From the NCBI GenBank assembly GCA_019828595.1, contig JAHQRK010000023.1, forward strand, positions 62,001-126,000: a stretch of DNA of 64,000 nt. Reading direction: 5' to 3'. Position 1 is the stretch's first letter, and each line of letters starts with the position of its first letter. Source of the DNA: Aphanomyces cochlioides (taxonomy: Eukaryota; Oomycota; Saprolegniomycetes; Saprolegniales; Verrucalvaceae). Below are positions 26,216 through 39,330 of this stretch, one piece after another. A program made the translations under genes and the position numbers. The notes under the pieces were generated by a model, which was not told the origin of the DNA, ran no database searches, and saw only the letters and a list, made by a program, of their open reading frames with translations.

Positions 26216-29200
26216 TCATGAAACGACGCTGTCAGGAATGGCGTGTTGATGTAACCAGGGGTCCGAAGATAGATGCTTGAGCACATTGAATACCTTGGTG
26301 TATCCCTTCTTGAGAGGGAGATCAACCAGGAGCTGTTGTAGATGTAGCTTGATCAAAGAGGCAGCATGAATGGCAACTTCCATCGGACTCTTCGCTGTGA
26401 GGTCGGGTCGAAAGGTGCGATCGGCACGTTGGAGCCATATTTGATAATACACGCAGGCTCGGACAATCGGCCAGATCTTCAGATAGCCACGGATGTAGTA
26501 TCCATCGGACGGCTTGGGCGTCTCGTAGAACATTTCCAGACACGTGGACGGAAAGGAACACTCGAGCAGTCGCTGGATCGCCTTGAAGAAATACCAAACA
26601 GATTGACCATATCCACAAGAGAACAGGAAATGCTCGTACGTCTCATTGACACGACAGAAGACACACGTCGGCTTGGGGTCTTGGTACTGAAACAGATATT
26701 GCATGGCGTTGGCGCGGAGAAGGGTCTTGAAAATGAACTCTCCATATCGAGGGAGAATGTGGTCGGGTTGGAGGAAGGCGGCAAGTTGGGTAAGGCGCTT
26801 GGGGTCTTCGTAAAAGTTGGATGGCAGGTTGAGATGCTTGGTAGGAAGAATGGACGAGCTGACAGCTGGAGAAGCTCTGATCTTAGCCGATTTCGAAGTC
26901 GCAAACGCCAACAAGATCGGACTCGAGTCAGGGTGAATCATCCAGTGCCATTCCATCCATTCAGAGCTTGGCGTCGGCAAGTGGAACACGGGAGCATCCT
27001 CTTCAGAAACAATCTCAAACAATCGTGATAACTTGGTCACCAAGATTGAGATCCATTGTTTCGTTGGAGGGACAAAATTGGCTTGGCGGCAGGCACGGTT
27101 GATTTTGTCGAACAAGATCGAAGCTGGCCAAACTCGCTGACACGGAGTCAACAAATGCGACAACTTCGTGATGTGAAGCGAAGCCAATACATTGGCTTGG
27201 TCTTGCGTCGATGTAGAGCACTGATCGTATAGGTCTTCGAGTCCAGGCAGATACGAGTTGTGCCAAAGGGGAATATCCAAAGATGAGATGTGATTTGGAC
27301 AGCCGTACGGAGTCCAGCGGGATTCAAACCAGCTACTCAATAAGGCTTTCCACATTGGAGTGATATTGGGATTCTTGTACAGTTGTCTGATGAATGCAGA
27401 AGAGCCATTTGCCAAGAGGAGATCTCGGGGGGAACCCCATGGATGAAAAGCCTTCTCGAGGAGAGTATAGCCCGGCGTAATCCAGGCGGACATGGCAGAC
27501 TTGCGGGGTGGGGTGGTGATGGCTTGAATGCATCTGATCATGACAGAGCGGTTGTGTTGTTGCCATAAAGCAAGTGCATGGTGCAGGCCTAAGCCACCGG
27601 ACTTCTTCGGCATGAATAGGATCTCCTTTTTGATCAAACGGAGGCCATGGACAGAGGAGGATGGGTTGATTTCTTCACCATGCATAAATTGAAGCATGGC
27701 CTTGTCGATCTTTTTGGCCAGGTCTTTGTCGGCAGGGACAAAAGCCAGTTGGTACCATAACACAGGCAGACATATGCTGTGCAGGATAGTGACTTTTCCG
27801 GCCATGGTTCGAGCCTTGTAGAGCCACAAAGACAAGCGAGCCACAAACTTCTCAAACACGTAATTGAAACGTGCCAATGGAGAAAGATTGGGCGCAACCA
27901 AGATACCAAGAGCCTTCACGGGACTGTCGGAAGTAACTTGTAGTGAGGCAAGGTTCCCATTCAACTGGCTGTAGGTCAAATTTGGGTCTTGTCTACGTTG
28001 AGTCGGAAACCAGACTTGTCGCAAAAGGTTTGAACCAATGCAAGCTGCCGGTGGAGGCACGTCTCATTTGCCGCATAGAGTTGCGAGTCGTCGGCAAAGT
28101 AACTCCCAGTGTGGTAGCGATCCCCACACTTGATGCCATAGTTGGAGTGTTGCCGTAGGAGTTGGCACATCGGTTCCAAAGCGATCACAAACAGAAGTGG
28201 CGACAGTGGATCACCTTGCAACACACCGCGTGAGATGTGAACTGGCTTGGACAAGAAGCCGTTCACCAAGATGCGAGACTTGCGGCCCGAGTACAGTACG
28301 CGAACCATGTCAACAAAGGTTTCGGGAAAGCCATAGTGACGGAGGACGCGGAGCAAGTACGCGTGGTCCACGCGATCAAAAGCTTTCTCAAAGTCAAGCA
28401 GTGCCACCATCGAGGACGGACTGTGTAGTTTGATGTGGTGCAGCATGTCATCCAGTCGTGCAATATTGGTTTGGATATTGCTTCGACGGATAAAGCCTTG
28501 CTGGTCCGGGTGGATGATGTGTCGAATGTGGCGCTGGAGTCGATAAGCCAGAATACTCGTCAGGATTTTCACATCCGTGTTGAGTAGGCTAATGGGCCGA
28601 TAGTTCTTGGCTTGTGACTTGGGGCCTTTCTTGTGCAGCAACACCAGCGTACTGACAAGTTGCATGGGAGTCAAGCGAGGGTGAGAATGGAGCTGGTGTG
28701 TGAATAGCAGCTCCAATACCAACGACCACTTGTGAGGTGCAAGTTTGAGGACTTCGAATGGCAGAGCGTTGGGACCTGGCGCTGAGTTCGAACTGCTGTG
28801 TCGAATAGCATGATAGAACTCGTTGGCGCGCAAGGGAGCCGACAGCTCTTTCTGGGCTTGCTCTGGCAGTTGCTTGTGTCGAGTCAATGGGGTCAGAAAT
28901 GACGACACTTCGTCTCCAGATCGCTGCACCTCGGGAGCTGCAAACAAGTCCTTGTAGTAGTCGACCAGGACGTCAGACATGCCTTGTTGATTGGAGACAA
29001 CATTTCCATTGACATCCACCAACTCTTTGAAGACTGTCTTCTTCAAGGGGGTAGGGACAGGGGACATGAAGTGGAACTTGGACGAGCGCTCTGCTTTGTA
29101 CAAGTGAAGTTGGAACGCCTGGTCTTGACGAAACTGCTTGTCTCGATCTTGCAGCTCGTGAATTTGCTTTTGAAGGTCTCGCACTCGATCCACCAGCACT

Positions 29201-30273
29201 GAATCTTGACGCATGTTGGGGACTTGCAAAAGCGAAGCGATCTCGACAGCTAACTTCTTCAACGGCAGACGTTGTTTCTCCAATCGTTGAGAATGGAATT
29301 CTTTGAGTTGGGAGCGGATATCATTGACCAGCATGTCGTAGGCCTCGGAGATATTGTGGAATGTTGGAGACTTGTCCAAAAATCGATCCAGACATCCATG
29401 AACAATCTCGGCCGCTCGTGGTAGACGAAGTAGCCAAGTTGGAGCTTTCCATGATCCAGAGCCATGGCGCAATGTTTGACGCTTTGTGATGATACGACAA
29501 GCCACGTGGTCAGCCTGTGGAACGTGTGGCATGTGCGTCGCCTTCCAATGACGAAGACCCGCCAAGGTGGACGAACAAAAGATGTAGTCAAGTCGGTTGG
29601 TGAGTGTGGGACTTGTGAAGGCTCGTGCCACGGGGTTTTGACGGCGAAACAGATCCACCAGAGACAAACTGTGCATCCATTGTTCCAGTTGAAGGGTGCC
29701 GGCCATGGTGGAGGTACTGGGTCTCAACGAATCCAAATCTTTGTTGAGAGTGCAGTTGAAATCTCCTCCAACAATGTGGAGCGCATGTGGAGGAAAGTCG
29801 CGTGGCAATTCTTCGAAGTAACTTGCTCGTTGTTGGAAGGCTGCCGGCGCATAGATATTGTGGAGAACGACTGTCAGTGGACCCAGAGTACATCGCACTT
29901 GTAGATAACGACCACGAAGCACTGAGTTGTCATGAGGGACTTGAGTGGCGTTCTTCAAAGGAGAGTGAGGATGTATCAACGTAGCCAGACCTCCAGTGGC
30001 TGGCGACGTGGATACTTCAGGGTAAATAGGCTCTTCAAAGAACAAAGAGCCTTCGTGGATTGTGATGCGTTGCCAATGGAACGCAACACGGTCGTGGAGA
30101 CTTGGCGTGCGGAAACGGGTTTCTTGGATAAAGGAAACGTCGTGAACACTTGATAGTTTGTCGAGGATGTACCGATGACTGTTGGAGAAGCCATTGGTGT
30201 TGAGGGAGATGATTTGTGGGTCCCAGTCCACGAGTTCAGTTGGGACATCGGAGAAGTTGTTGTCAATCATCAC
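26216..30273 (-). pseudogene. LINE ORF2, S4, one frameshift
   Basis: Complete in length from MMIDNNFSDV to the stop. A 1-nt deletion at about 27977 (GTCAAATTTGG where others have GTCAGAATTTGG) breaks the frame just downstream of the FADD block, so the N-terminal 765 codons and the C-terminal part lie in different frames. All endonuclease and reverse-transcriptase motifs are otherwise present. Confidence 0.88.
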
Positions 30274-30348
30274 GAGTACAGATGAAAATGAGTAGAATGG
30301 AGGGGTCAGAGGGGAGGTTGAAATGGATTGAAGCAGGGGATAGAAGCC

Positions 30349-32765
30349 TTAGAGTTGATCGTCCTCCAAATCGAGGGGATCAATTTCGTCGGCGTTCATG
30401 GAGTGGTGAGCTTTGCTGCAGAGCTCGTCGATGTGGTAATTGTTGGTGATGCTTTTGAGCATCGAGATGGCCGACAAGACGGGAGCCGGCAAAGTGAACT
30501 TCTCGAGATTGTCGCTGAAGTTTTCGATCAAAGCAAACAGCGACCAGTCCGTCAAGCAGTTGGTGTCAGGCAATCTTGTTGCTTCTTGGTTCAATAGAAC
30601 AGTCAGTGCCTCCGAGTTTGTGTAGAGGTCTGGGGCCCGATTTGAGAGGAATAAGTCAATCGTAGCAAGTGCAAAGAGGATGCGCTTGATCTCTGGTATG
30701 TCCGTGGTCAATTCTTCCAAGATTTCTGACGGGTGAATCTTGTATTGAGCCATGAAGTTGACGTGATGTTTGTAGTTGTGAGGCTTGCCTTGAGCTTTTA
30801 ACAAAGCCATCTTGCGCTCAATAGTCTTGGTTGCAACAAGTGACTGAAACAAACTGAGGTCTTCATCTTGTGCGTACATAGCATGTGCAACGAGCTGAGG
30901 ATCATCTCGCAAAATGCGTTGACATTCGGTGATACTGCCTTCGACTTTCTTGTCTCGAATGATCTTCTTCGCCAATTCGAGGTGGGCTGCAGCAGGCTTG
31001 TTAAGTCGTTGTTTCTTCGCTTTGCCTTTGGTCTTTTTCGGGCGTGGCGCACTTGAATCTTCCAATACAATTCGAGGCACTGCAAAGTCTTCAAACGAGA
31101 GTTCCACGTCGTCTTCTTCGAGGATATGAAAACGGTTGGATGTCGGCAGGGGATCCAAACGTGGGGACGAAGGCAAAGTACGTTTTGGAGCTGGTCCAGA
31201 CCGGTAGCCCGTTACCAATTGAAGGTCCAGCGAGTTCTTGGGCTGCTCACTTGGTGGAGCAAGAGCGGGCGATTCGTTGGTAGACATTTCCACATCTTCT
31301 TGTTGTTTGTCTTGTCCATTGTTGTTAGGGGGATCGCTGTCACCAGACATATCGACATCAGAGCCATGAGAAGGAGCTGTTGACTGTGGTTGTTCATCTT
31401 GACGATCTCCAGATGCCTCAGTTGAGTCGGCCGTGCCTTCCGCATTTGTTCCAGGGTCTTGATCATGATCGTCTCCATCAGGTTCAGGTTCTTTTTCTCC
31501 TGACGGAGGAGATTTTGCCGCTGCCTTGGCCGCTTTTGCCTTCGCTTTTTCAGCCTTGGCCTCTGCACGTCGTGAAACAATCGACGGAGGCAATGTCTTG
31601 TTCAGAGCAGCGATCTTGTGCTGAAACACGACGACAAAAGGCTGACCCGACGGATCCGTAATGGTGATTTCGCGTAGTGCGTCGCCGGATTTTGGCACCA
31701 ACACTGCAGGAGGCGCAGACGACTTGAAAATGACTCTCAAATGCGGCGACTTGATGTTCTGACCAGCAGTAGGGTTGAATGCTGCTATCACTGACTTGGT
31801 CAATGCAGCCATTTTCTTGACAATTGCCTTGGCCATCGAAGGGTGACTGACCTTGTTGAACGTAACGTAGTAGTTGTTGCCATAACGCGAGTACTTGGGA
31901 ACCAGGAAGTCTTTGCCACCAAGTCGAAACGTTGTGCCTCCCATTTCCACGCACGTAGACAAGTTGTAACTTGAGATCACAATGGTCTGTGGGTTCTTCT
32001 TGTGGATCAAAATGTTCGGAAATTTGGAGCCCCATAACGAACCAGGATTTTCCTTGACAAATTGATCGCAGATGACTTTTTCGGACCAGTCCTTGTAGGC
32101 TTCGCCCAACTTGACTGTGAGCTCGTACACTTGGGACTGGGGAGTGAGCAAAATGTTTTCAATGAAGGCGTCCATGTCACCAGAGTCTTTGTAGAATGCG
32201 TCCGCCATGGCTTCGCATCGCGCAATGTCGTCATCGGCAACAGCATGAGCACCAGTGTTGCGATGTTTCGCGCCTTTGGGAGCATTGCCTTGCTTGGCAT
32301 CTTTCTTGGACGAAGCTGAATCCTTGCCGGGAGTCTTTTGCGTCCATGGATTGGCCTTTTCAGCGTTTTGTTGCTCTTGATCGCCTTGTATTTTGTCTGC
32401 CGCGGTAGGAGGATCAACAGCGCCATTTCCTTGAGCAACGGATTTGTCGACAATGTCTTGATTTGACTGGTCATTGTCATTGTTTGTCGATTGTTCCTCT
32501 TGAATAACTTCTCCAGGAGTATCACACGGCTTCGCTTGGCCGTTAATGTCGCCTGACCCATCAACCTCAGAGTGAATTTGAGTATTTCCCTCGTCGGTTA
32601 AGGCCTCGGTTTCAGTAGAATCCTTCCCCTCGGCGTCTCCAGAGACCATATCCACGTCCTCTTGAGATTTTTCTTCTTCCTCTCCCGTTCTAGGAGGCTC
32701 AGCACAGGGGGTGACGCGGTTGGTGGCTGCTGGCTCAGTCCCATTGGTCACGAGAAAGGCCGGGG
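30349..32765 (-). pseudogene. LINE ORF1, S4, N-terminus missing
   Basis: About 800 codons from PAFLVTNGTEPAATNRV to DPLDLEDDQL, open throughout; the start is lost by 5' truncation of the element. The frame continues artificially across the junction into antiparallel-frame ORF2 sequence. Confidence 0.85.
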
Positions 32766-34465
32766 TCCGTGTTGAGTAGGCTAATGGGCCGATAGTTCTT
32801 GGCTTGTGACTTGGGGCCTTTCTTGTGCAGCAACACCAGCGTACTGACAAGTTGCATGGGAGTCAAGCGAGGGTGAGAATGGAGCTGGTGTGTGAATAGC
32901 AGCTCCAATACCAACGACCACTTGTGAGGTGCAAGTTTGAGGACTTCGAATGGCAGAGCGTTGGGACCTGGCGCTGAGTTCGAACTGCTGTGTCGAATAG
33001 CATGATAGAACTCGTTGGCGCGCAAGGGAGCCGACAGCTCTTTCTGGGCTTGCTCTGGCAGTTGCTTGTGTCGAGTCAATGGGGTCAGAAATGACGACAC
33101 TTCGTCTCCAGATCGCTGCACCTCGGGAGCTGCAAACAAGTCCTTGTAGTAGTCGACCAGGACGTCAGACATGCCTTGTTGATTGGAGACAACATTTCCA
33201 TTGACATCCACCAACTCTTTGAAGATTGTCTTCTTCAAGGGGGTAGGGACAGGGGACATGAAGTGGAACTTGGACGAGCGCTCTGCTTTGTACAAGTGAA
33301 GTTGGAACGCCTGGTCTTGACGAAACTGCTTGTCTCGATCTTGCAGCTCGTGAATTTGCTTTTGAAGGTCTCGCACTCGATCCACCAGCACTGAATCTTG
33401 ACGCATGTTGGGGACTTGCAAAAGCGAAGCGATCTCGACAGCTAACTTCTTCAACGGCAGACGTTGTTTCTCCAATCGTTGAGAATGGAATTCTTTGAGT
33501 TGGGAGCGGATATCATTGACCAGTATGTCGTAGGCCTCGGAGATATTGTGGAATGTTGGAGACTTGTCCAAAAATCGATCCAGACATCCATGAACAATCT
33601 CGGCCGCTCGTGGTAGACGAAGTAGCCAAGTTGGAGCTTTCCATGATCCAGAGCCATGGCGCAATGTTTGACGCTTTGTGATGATACGACAAGCCACGTG
33701 GTCAGCCTGTGGAACGTGTGGCATGTGCGTCGCCTTCCAATGACGAAGACCCGCCAAGGTGGACGAACAAAAGATGTAGTCAAGTCGGTTGGTGAGTGTG
33801 GGACTTGTGAAGGCTCGTGCCACGGGGTTTTGACGGCGAAACAGATCCACCAGAGACAAACTGTGCATCCATTGTTCCAGTTGAAGGGTGCCGGCCATGG
33901 TGGAGGTACTGGGTCTCAACGAATCCAAATCTTTGTTGAGAGTGCAGTTGAAATCTCCTCCAACAATGTGGAGCGCATGTGGAGGAAAGTCGCGTGGCAA
34001 TTCTTCGAAGTAACTTGCTCGTTGTTGGAAGGCTGCCGGCGCATAGATATTGTGGAGAACGACTGTCAGTGGACCCAGAGTACATCGCACTTGTAGATAA
34101 CGACCACGAAGCACTGAGTTGTCATGAGGGACTTGAGTGGCGTTCTTCAAAGGAGAGTGAGGATGTATCAACGTAGCCAGACCTCCAGTGGCTGGCGACG
34201 TGGATACTTCAGGGTAAATAGGCTCTTCAAAGAACAAAGAGCCTTCGTGGTTTGTGATGCGTTGCCAATGGAACGCAACACGGTCGTGGAGACTTGGCGT
34301 GCGGAAACGGGTTTCTTGGATAAAGGAAACGTCGTGAACACTTGATAGTTTGTCGAGGATGTACCGATGACTGTTGGAGAAGCCATTGGTGTTGAGGGAG
34401 ATGATTTGTGGGTCCCAGTCCACGAGTTCAGTTGGGACATCGGAGAAGTTGTTGTCAATCATCAC
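32766..34465 (-). pseudogene. LINE ORF2, S3, N-terminal part
   Basis: Open from MMIDNNFSDV through the whole endonuclease domain and the start of the reverse transcriptase (NYRPISLLNTD), then cut by the S4 insertion and its associated deletion. One conservative change (EAYDILVND) relative to other copies. Confidence 0.87.
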
Positions 34466-34540
34466 GAGTACAGATGAAAATGAGTAGAATGGAGGGGTCA
34501 GAGGGGAGGTTGAAATGGATTGAAGCAGGGGATAGAAGCC

Positions 34541-36357
34541 TTAGAGTTGATCGTCCTCCAAATCGAGGGGATCAATTTCGTCGGCGTTCATGGAGTGGTG
34601 AGCTTTGCTGCAGAGCTCGTCGATGTGGTAATTGTTGGTGATGCTTTTGAGCATCGAGATGGCCGACAAGACGGGAGCCGGCAAAGTGAACTTCTCGAGA
34701 TTGTCGCTGAAGTTTTCGATCAAAGCAAACAGCGACCAGTCCGTCAAGCAGTTGGTGTCAGGCAATCTTGTTGCTTCTTGGTTCAATAGAACAGTCAGTG
34801 CCTCCGAGTTTGTGTAGAGGTCTGGGGCCCGATTTGAGAGGAATAAGTCAATCGTAGCAAGTGCAAAGAGGATGCGCTTGATCTCTGGTATGTCCGTGGT
34901 CAATTCTTCCAAGATTTCTGACGGGTGAATCTTGTATTGAGCCATGAAGTTGACGTGATGTTTGTAGTTGTGAGGCTTCCTTGAGCTTTTAACAAAGCCA
35001 TCTTGCGCTCAATAGTCTTGGTTGCAACAAGTGACTGAAACAAACTGAGGTCTTCATCTTGTGCGTACATAGCATGTGCAACGAGCTGAGGATCATCTCG
35101 CAAAATGCGTTGACATTCGGTGATACTGCCTTCGACTTTCTTGTCTCGAATGATCTTCTTCGCCAATTCGAGGTGGGCTGCAGCAGGCTTGTTAAGTCGT
35201 TGTTTCTTCGCTTTGCCTTTGGTCTTTTTCGGGCGTGGCGCACTTGAATCTTCCAATACAATTCGAGGCACTGCAAAGTCTTCAAACGAGAGTTCCACGT
35301 CGTCTTCTTCGAGGATATGAAAACGGTTGGATGTCGGCAGGGGATCCAAACGTGGGGACGAAGGCAAAGTACGTTTTGGAGCTGGTCCAGACCGGTAGCC
35401 CGTTACCAATTGAAGGTCCAGCGAGTTCTTGGGCTGCTCACTTGGTGGAGCAAGAGCGGGCGATTCGTTGGTAGACATTTCCACATCTTCTTGTTGTTTG
35501 TCTTGTCCATTGTTGTTAGGGGGATCGCTGTCACCAGACATATCGACATCAGAGCCATGAGAAGGAGCTGTTGGCTGTGGTTGTTCATCTTGACGATCTC
35601 CAGATGCCTCAGTTGAGTCGGCCGTGCCTTCCGCATTTGTTCCAGGGTCTTGATCATGATCGTCTCCATCAGGTTCAGGTTCTTTTTCTCCTGACGGAGG
35701 AGATTTTGCCGCTGCCTTGGCCGCTTTTGCCTTCGCTTTTTCAGCCTTGGCCTCTGCACGTCGTGAAACAATCGACGGAGGCAATGTCTTGTTCAGAGCA
35801 GCGATCTTGTGCTGAAACACGACGACAAAAGGCTGACCCGACGGATCCGTAATGGTGATTTCGCGTAGTGCGTCGCCGGATTTTGGCACCAACACTGCAG
35901 GAGGCGCAGACGACTTGAAAATGACTCTCAAATGCGGCGACTTGATGTTCTGACCAGCAGTAGGGTTGAATGCTGCTATCACTGACTTGGTCAATGCAGC
36001 CATTTTCTTGACAATCGCCTTGGCCATCGAAGGGTGACTGACCTTGTTGAACGTAACATAGTAGTTGTTGCCATAACGCGAGTACTTGGGAACCAGGAAG
36101 TCTTTGCCACCAAGTCGAAACGTTGTGCCTCCCATTTCCACGCACGTAGACAAGTTGTAACTTGAGATCACAATGGTCTGTGGGTTCTTCTTGTGGATCA
36201 AAATGTTCGGAAATTTGGAGCCCCATAACGAACCAGGATTTTCCTTGACAAATTGATCGCAGATGACTTTTTCGGACCAGTCCTTGTAGGCTTCGCCCAA
36301 CTTGACTGTGAGCTCGTACACTTGGGACTGGGGAGTGAGCAAAATGTTTTCAATGAA
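34541..36357 (-). pseudogene. LINE ORF1, S3, frameshifted and truncated
   Basis: The C-terminal 600 or so codons of ORF1. A 1-nt deletion at about 34977 (GGCTTCC where others read GGCTTGCC) separates the last 134 codons from the rest. The upstream end is the S5 insertion in the DAFIENILLTP segment. Confidence 0.85.
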
Positions 36358-36359
36358 GG

Positions 36360-39179
36360 TTAAATGAGTTGTATTAACCTTATTTTTGAGCAAAGGCCCT
36401 AATGACTTACTAATTTGCCTCGTACTGTATAAATAGAACTTGGAAAACAGAATATGGCAAAGTGGTCATTGAACAGGAGATGAAGTGAGTGAGCCGTCAG
36501 CTCACTCATGAAACGACGCTGTCAGGAATGATGTGTTGACGTAACCAGGGGTCCGAAGATAGATGCTTGAGCACATTGAATACCTTGGTGTATCCCTTCT
36601 TGAGAGGGAGATCAACCAGGAGCTGTTGTAGATGTAGCTTGATCAAAGAGGCAGCATGAATGGCAACTTCCATCGGACTCTTCGCTGTGAGGTCGGGTCG
36701 AAAGGTGCGATCGGCACGTTGGAGCCATATTTGATAATACACGCAGGCTCGGACAATCGGCCAGATCTTCAGATAGCCACGGATGTAGTATCCATCGGAC
36801 GGCTTGGGCGTCTCGTAGAACATTTCCAGACACGTTGACGGAAAGGAACACTCGAGCAGTCGCTGGATTGTCTTGAAGAAATACCAAACAGATTGACCAT
36901 ATCCACAAGAGAACAGGAAGTGCTCGTACGTCTCATTGACACGACAGAAGACACACGTCGGCTTGGGGTCTTGGTACTGAAACAGATATTGCATGGCGTT
37001 GGCGCGGAGAAGGGTCTTGAAAATGAACTCTCCATATCGAGGGAGAATGTGGTCGGGTTGGAGGAAGGCGGCAAGTTGGGTAAGGCGCTTGGGGTCTTCG
37101 TAAAAGTTGGATGGCAGGTTGAGATGCTTGGTAGGAAGAATGGACGAGCTGGCAGCTGGAGAAGCTCTGATCTTAGCCGATTTCGAAGTCGCAAACGCCA
37201 ACAAGATCGGACTCGAGTCAGGGTGAATCATCCAGTGCCATTCCATCCATTCAGAGCTTGGCGTCGGCAAGTGGAACACGGGAGCATCCTCTTCAGAAAC
37301 AATCTCAAACAATCGTGATAACTTGGTCACCAAGATTGAGATCCATTGTTTCGTTGGAGGGACAAAATTGGCTTGGCGGCAGGCACGGTTGATTTTGTCG
37401 AACAAGATCGAAGCTGGCCAAACTTGCTGACACGGAGTCAACAAATGCGACAACTTCGTGATGTGAAGCGAAGCCAATACATTGGCTTGGTCTTGCGTCG
37501 ATGTAGAGCACTGATCGTATAGGTCTTCGAGTCCAGGCAGATACGAGTTGTGCCAAAGGGGAACATCCAAAGATGAGATGTGATTTGGACAGCCGTACGG
37601 AGTCCAGCGGGATTCAAACCAGCTACTCAATAAGGCTTTCCACATTGGAGTGATATTGGGATTCTTGTACAGTTGTCTGATGAATGCAGAAGAGCCATTT
37701 GCCAAGAGGAGATCTCGGGGGGAACCCCATGGATGAAAAGCCTTCTCGAGGAGAGTATAGCCCGGCGTAATCCAGGCGGACATGGCAGACTTGTGGTGTG
37801 GGGTGGTGATGGCTTGAATGCATCTGATCATGACAGAGCGGTTGTGTTGTTGCCATAAAGCAAGTGCATGGTGCAGGCCTAAGCCACCTGACTTCTTCGG
37901 CATGAATATGATCTCCTTTTTGATCAAACGGAGGCCATGGACAGAGGAGGATGGGTTGATTTCTTCACCATGCATAAATTGAAGCATGGCCTTGTCGATC
38001 TTTTTGGCCAGGTCTTTGTCGGCAGGGACAAAAGCCAGTTGGTACCATAACACAGGCAGACATATGCTGTGCAGGATAGTGACTTTTCCGGCCATGGTTC
38101 GAGCCTTGTAGAGCCACAAAGACAAGCGAGCCACAAACTTCTCAAACACGTAATTGAAACGTGCCAATGGAGAAAGATTGGGCGCAACCAAGATACCAAG
38201 AGCCTTCACGGGACTGTCGGAAGTAACTTGTAGTGAGGCAAGGTTCCCATTCAACTGGCTGTAGGTCAGAATTTGGGTCTTGTCTACGTTGAGTCGGAAA
38301 CCAGACTTGTCGCAAAAGGTTTGAACCAATGCAAGCTGCCGGTGGAGGCACGTCTCATTTGCCGCATAGAGTTGCGAGTCGTCGGCAAAGTAACTCCCAG
38401 TGTGGTAGCGATCCCCACACTTGATGCCATAGTTGGAGTGTTGCCGTAGGAGTTGGCACATCGGTTCCAAAGCGATCACAAACAGAAGTGGCGACAGTGG
38501 ATCACCTTGCAACACACCGCGTGAGATGTGAACTGGCTTGGACAAGAAGCCGTTCACCAAGATGCGAGACTTGCGGCCCGAGTACAGTACGCGAACCATG
38601 TCAACAAAGGTTTCGGGAAAGCCATAGTGACGGAGGACGCGGAGCAAGTACGCGTGGTCCACGCGATCAAAAGCTTTCTCAAAGTCAAGCAGTGCCACCA
38701 TCGAGGACGGACTGTGTAGTTTGATGTGGTGCAGCATGTCATCCAGTCGTGCAATATTGGTTTGGATATTGCTTCGACGGATAAAGCCTTGCTGGTCCGG
38801 GTGGATGATGTGTCGAATGTGGCGCTGAAGTCGATAAGCCAGAATACTCGTCAGGATTTTCACATCCGTGTTGAGTAGGCTAATGGGCCGATAGTTCTTG
38901 GCCTGTGACTTGGGGCCTTTCTTGTGCAGCAACACCAGCGTACTGACAAGTTGCATGGGAGTCAAGCGAGGGTGAGAATGGAGCTGGTGTGTGAATAGCA
39001 GCTCCAATACCAACGACCACTTGTGAGGTGCAAGTTTGAGGACTTCGAATGGCAGAGCGTTGGGACCTGGCGCTGAGTTCGAACTGCTGTGTCGAATAGC
39101 ATGATAGAACTCGTTGGCGCGCAAGGGAGCCGACAGCTCTTTCTGGGCTTGCTCTGGCAGTTGCTTGTGTCGAGTCAAT
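36360..39179 (-). mobile_element. LINE copy S5, 3' part (resumes at 46560)
   Basis: The 3' UTR (36360-36505) and C-terminal roughly 890 codons of ORF2 (36506-39179), inserted into S3's ORF1. It is split by S6 within the sequence TTGTGTCGAGTCAATGG, which is duplicated on both sides of S6. Confidence 0.85.
36506..39179 (-). pseudogene. LINE ORF2, S5, C-terminal part
   Basis: Open from TRHKQLPEQAQKELSAPL, just before the reverse transcriptase, to VVS. It includes every reverse-transcriptase block and the finger, but the endonuclease is separated by the S6 insertion. Confidence 0.88.
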
Positions 39180-39181
39180 GG
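39165..39181. repeat. target-site duplication of S6, left copy
   Basis: TTGTGTCGAGTCAATGG, identical to 46560-46576. The last GG is shared with the terminal CC (minus strand) of the element, so the duplication is 15-17 bp depending on how these bases are assigned. Confidence 0.9.
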
Positions 39182-39201
39182 TTAAATGAGTTGTATTAAC
39201 C
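39180..39201 (-). repeat. 3'-terminal hairpin of the LINE (S6 example)
   Basis: On the element strand GGTTAA, a 10-nt loop (TACAACTCAT) and TTAACC form the extreme 3' end, a perfect 6-bp stem. It is present at all seven 3' ends (from 10926, 20254, 24022, 26068, 36358, 39180 and 52656), with one loop substitution in S4. It replaces the poly(A) tail common in LINEs and is the likely recognition structure for the reverse transcriptase (inference). Confidence 0.8.
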
Positions 39202-39233
39202 TTATTTTTGAGCAAAGGCCCTAATGACTTACT

Positions 39234-39247
39234 AATTTGCCTCGTAC
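39234..39247 (+). repeat. 14-nt 3' UTR complement of the LINE 5' end (S6)
   Basis: AATTTGCCTCGTAC here is the exact inverted match of 46540-46553 at the 5' end, so the element RNA could pair end to end. The same pair occurs in S7 (52710-52723 with 60017-60030). Confidence 0.8.
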
Positions 39248-39307
39248 TGTATAAATAGAACTTGGAAAACAGAATATGGCAAAGTGGTCATTGAACAGGA
39301 GATGAAG

Positions 39308-39330
39308 TGAGTGAGCCGTCAGCTCACTCA
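39308..39330 (-). repeat. hairpin overlapping ORF2 stop codon (S6)
   Basis: TGAGTGAGC, loop CGTCA (plus strand), GCTCACTCA: a perfect 9-bp stem whose one edge is the ORF2 stop codon. S3, S5 and S7 also keep it; S1, S2 and S4 carry changes that shorten or mismatch it. Confidence 0.7.

Larger units (their letters stand above)
26070..32765 (-). mobile_element. LINE copy S4, 5'-truncated
   Basis: A minus-strand copy of about 6.7 kb inserted into S3's ORF2. The 3' end is the standard hairpin (loop variant GTTCTATT). The 5' end is truncated inside ORF1 at 32765 (CCCCGGCC), about 800 nt short of full length. Instead of a target duplication, the host sequence between the flanks (CAGTGTGG on the left, TCCGTGTTG on the right) lacks about 459 bp present in intact ORF2, a known outcome of 5'-truncated LINE insertion. 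Confidence 0.82.
32766..36357 (-). mobile_element. LINE copy S3, continued
   Basis: Resumes S3 after the S4 insertion: ORF2 N-terminal 565 or so codons (32766-34465), spacer, and ORF1 (34541-36357) up to the S5 insertion at CAATGAAGG. The remaining 5' part of S3 is not in the window, because S5 and the array it contains run to the window end. Confidence 0.82.

Noticed and set aside
27940..28060. Possible element junction in S4's ORF2
   Set aside because: Flanking sequence is continuous with other copies; the break is a single-base deletion.
39250..39262. TATAAATA in the LINE 3' UTR as a promoter
   Set aside because: It lies on the plus strand, antisense to the element and with no gene behind it; oomycete promoters rarely use TATA boxes.
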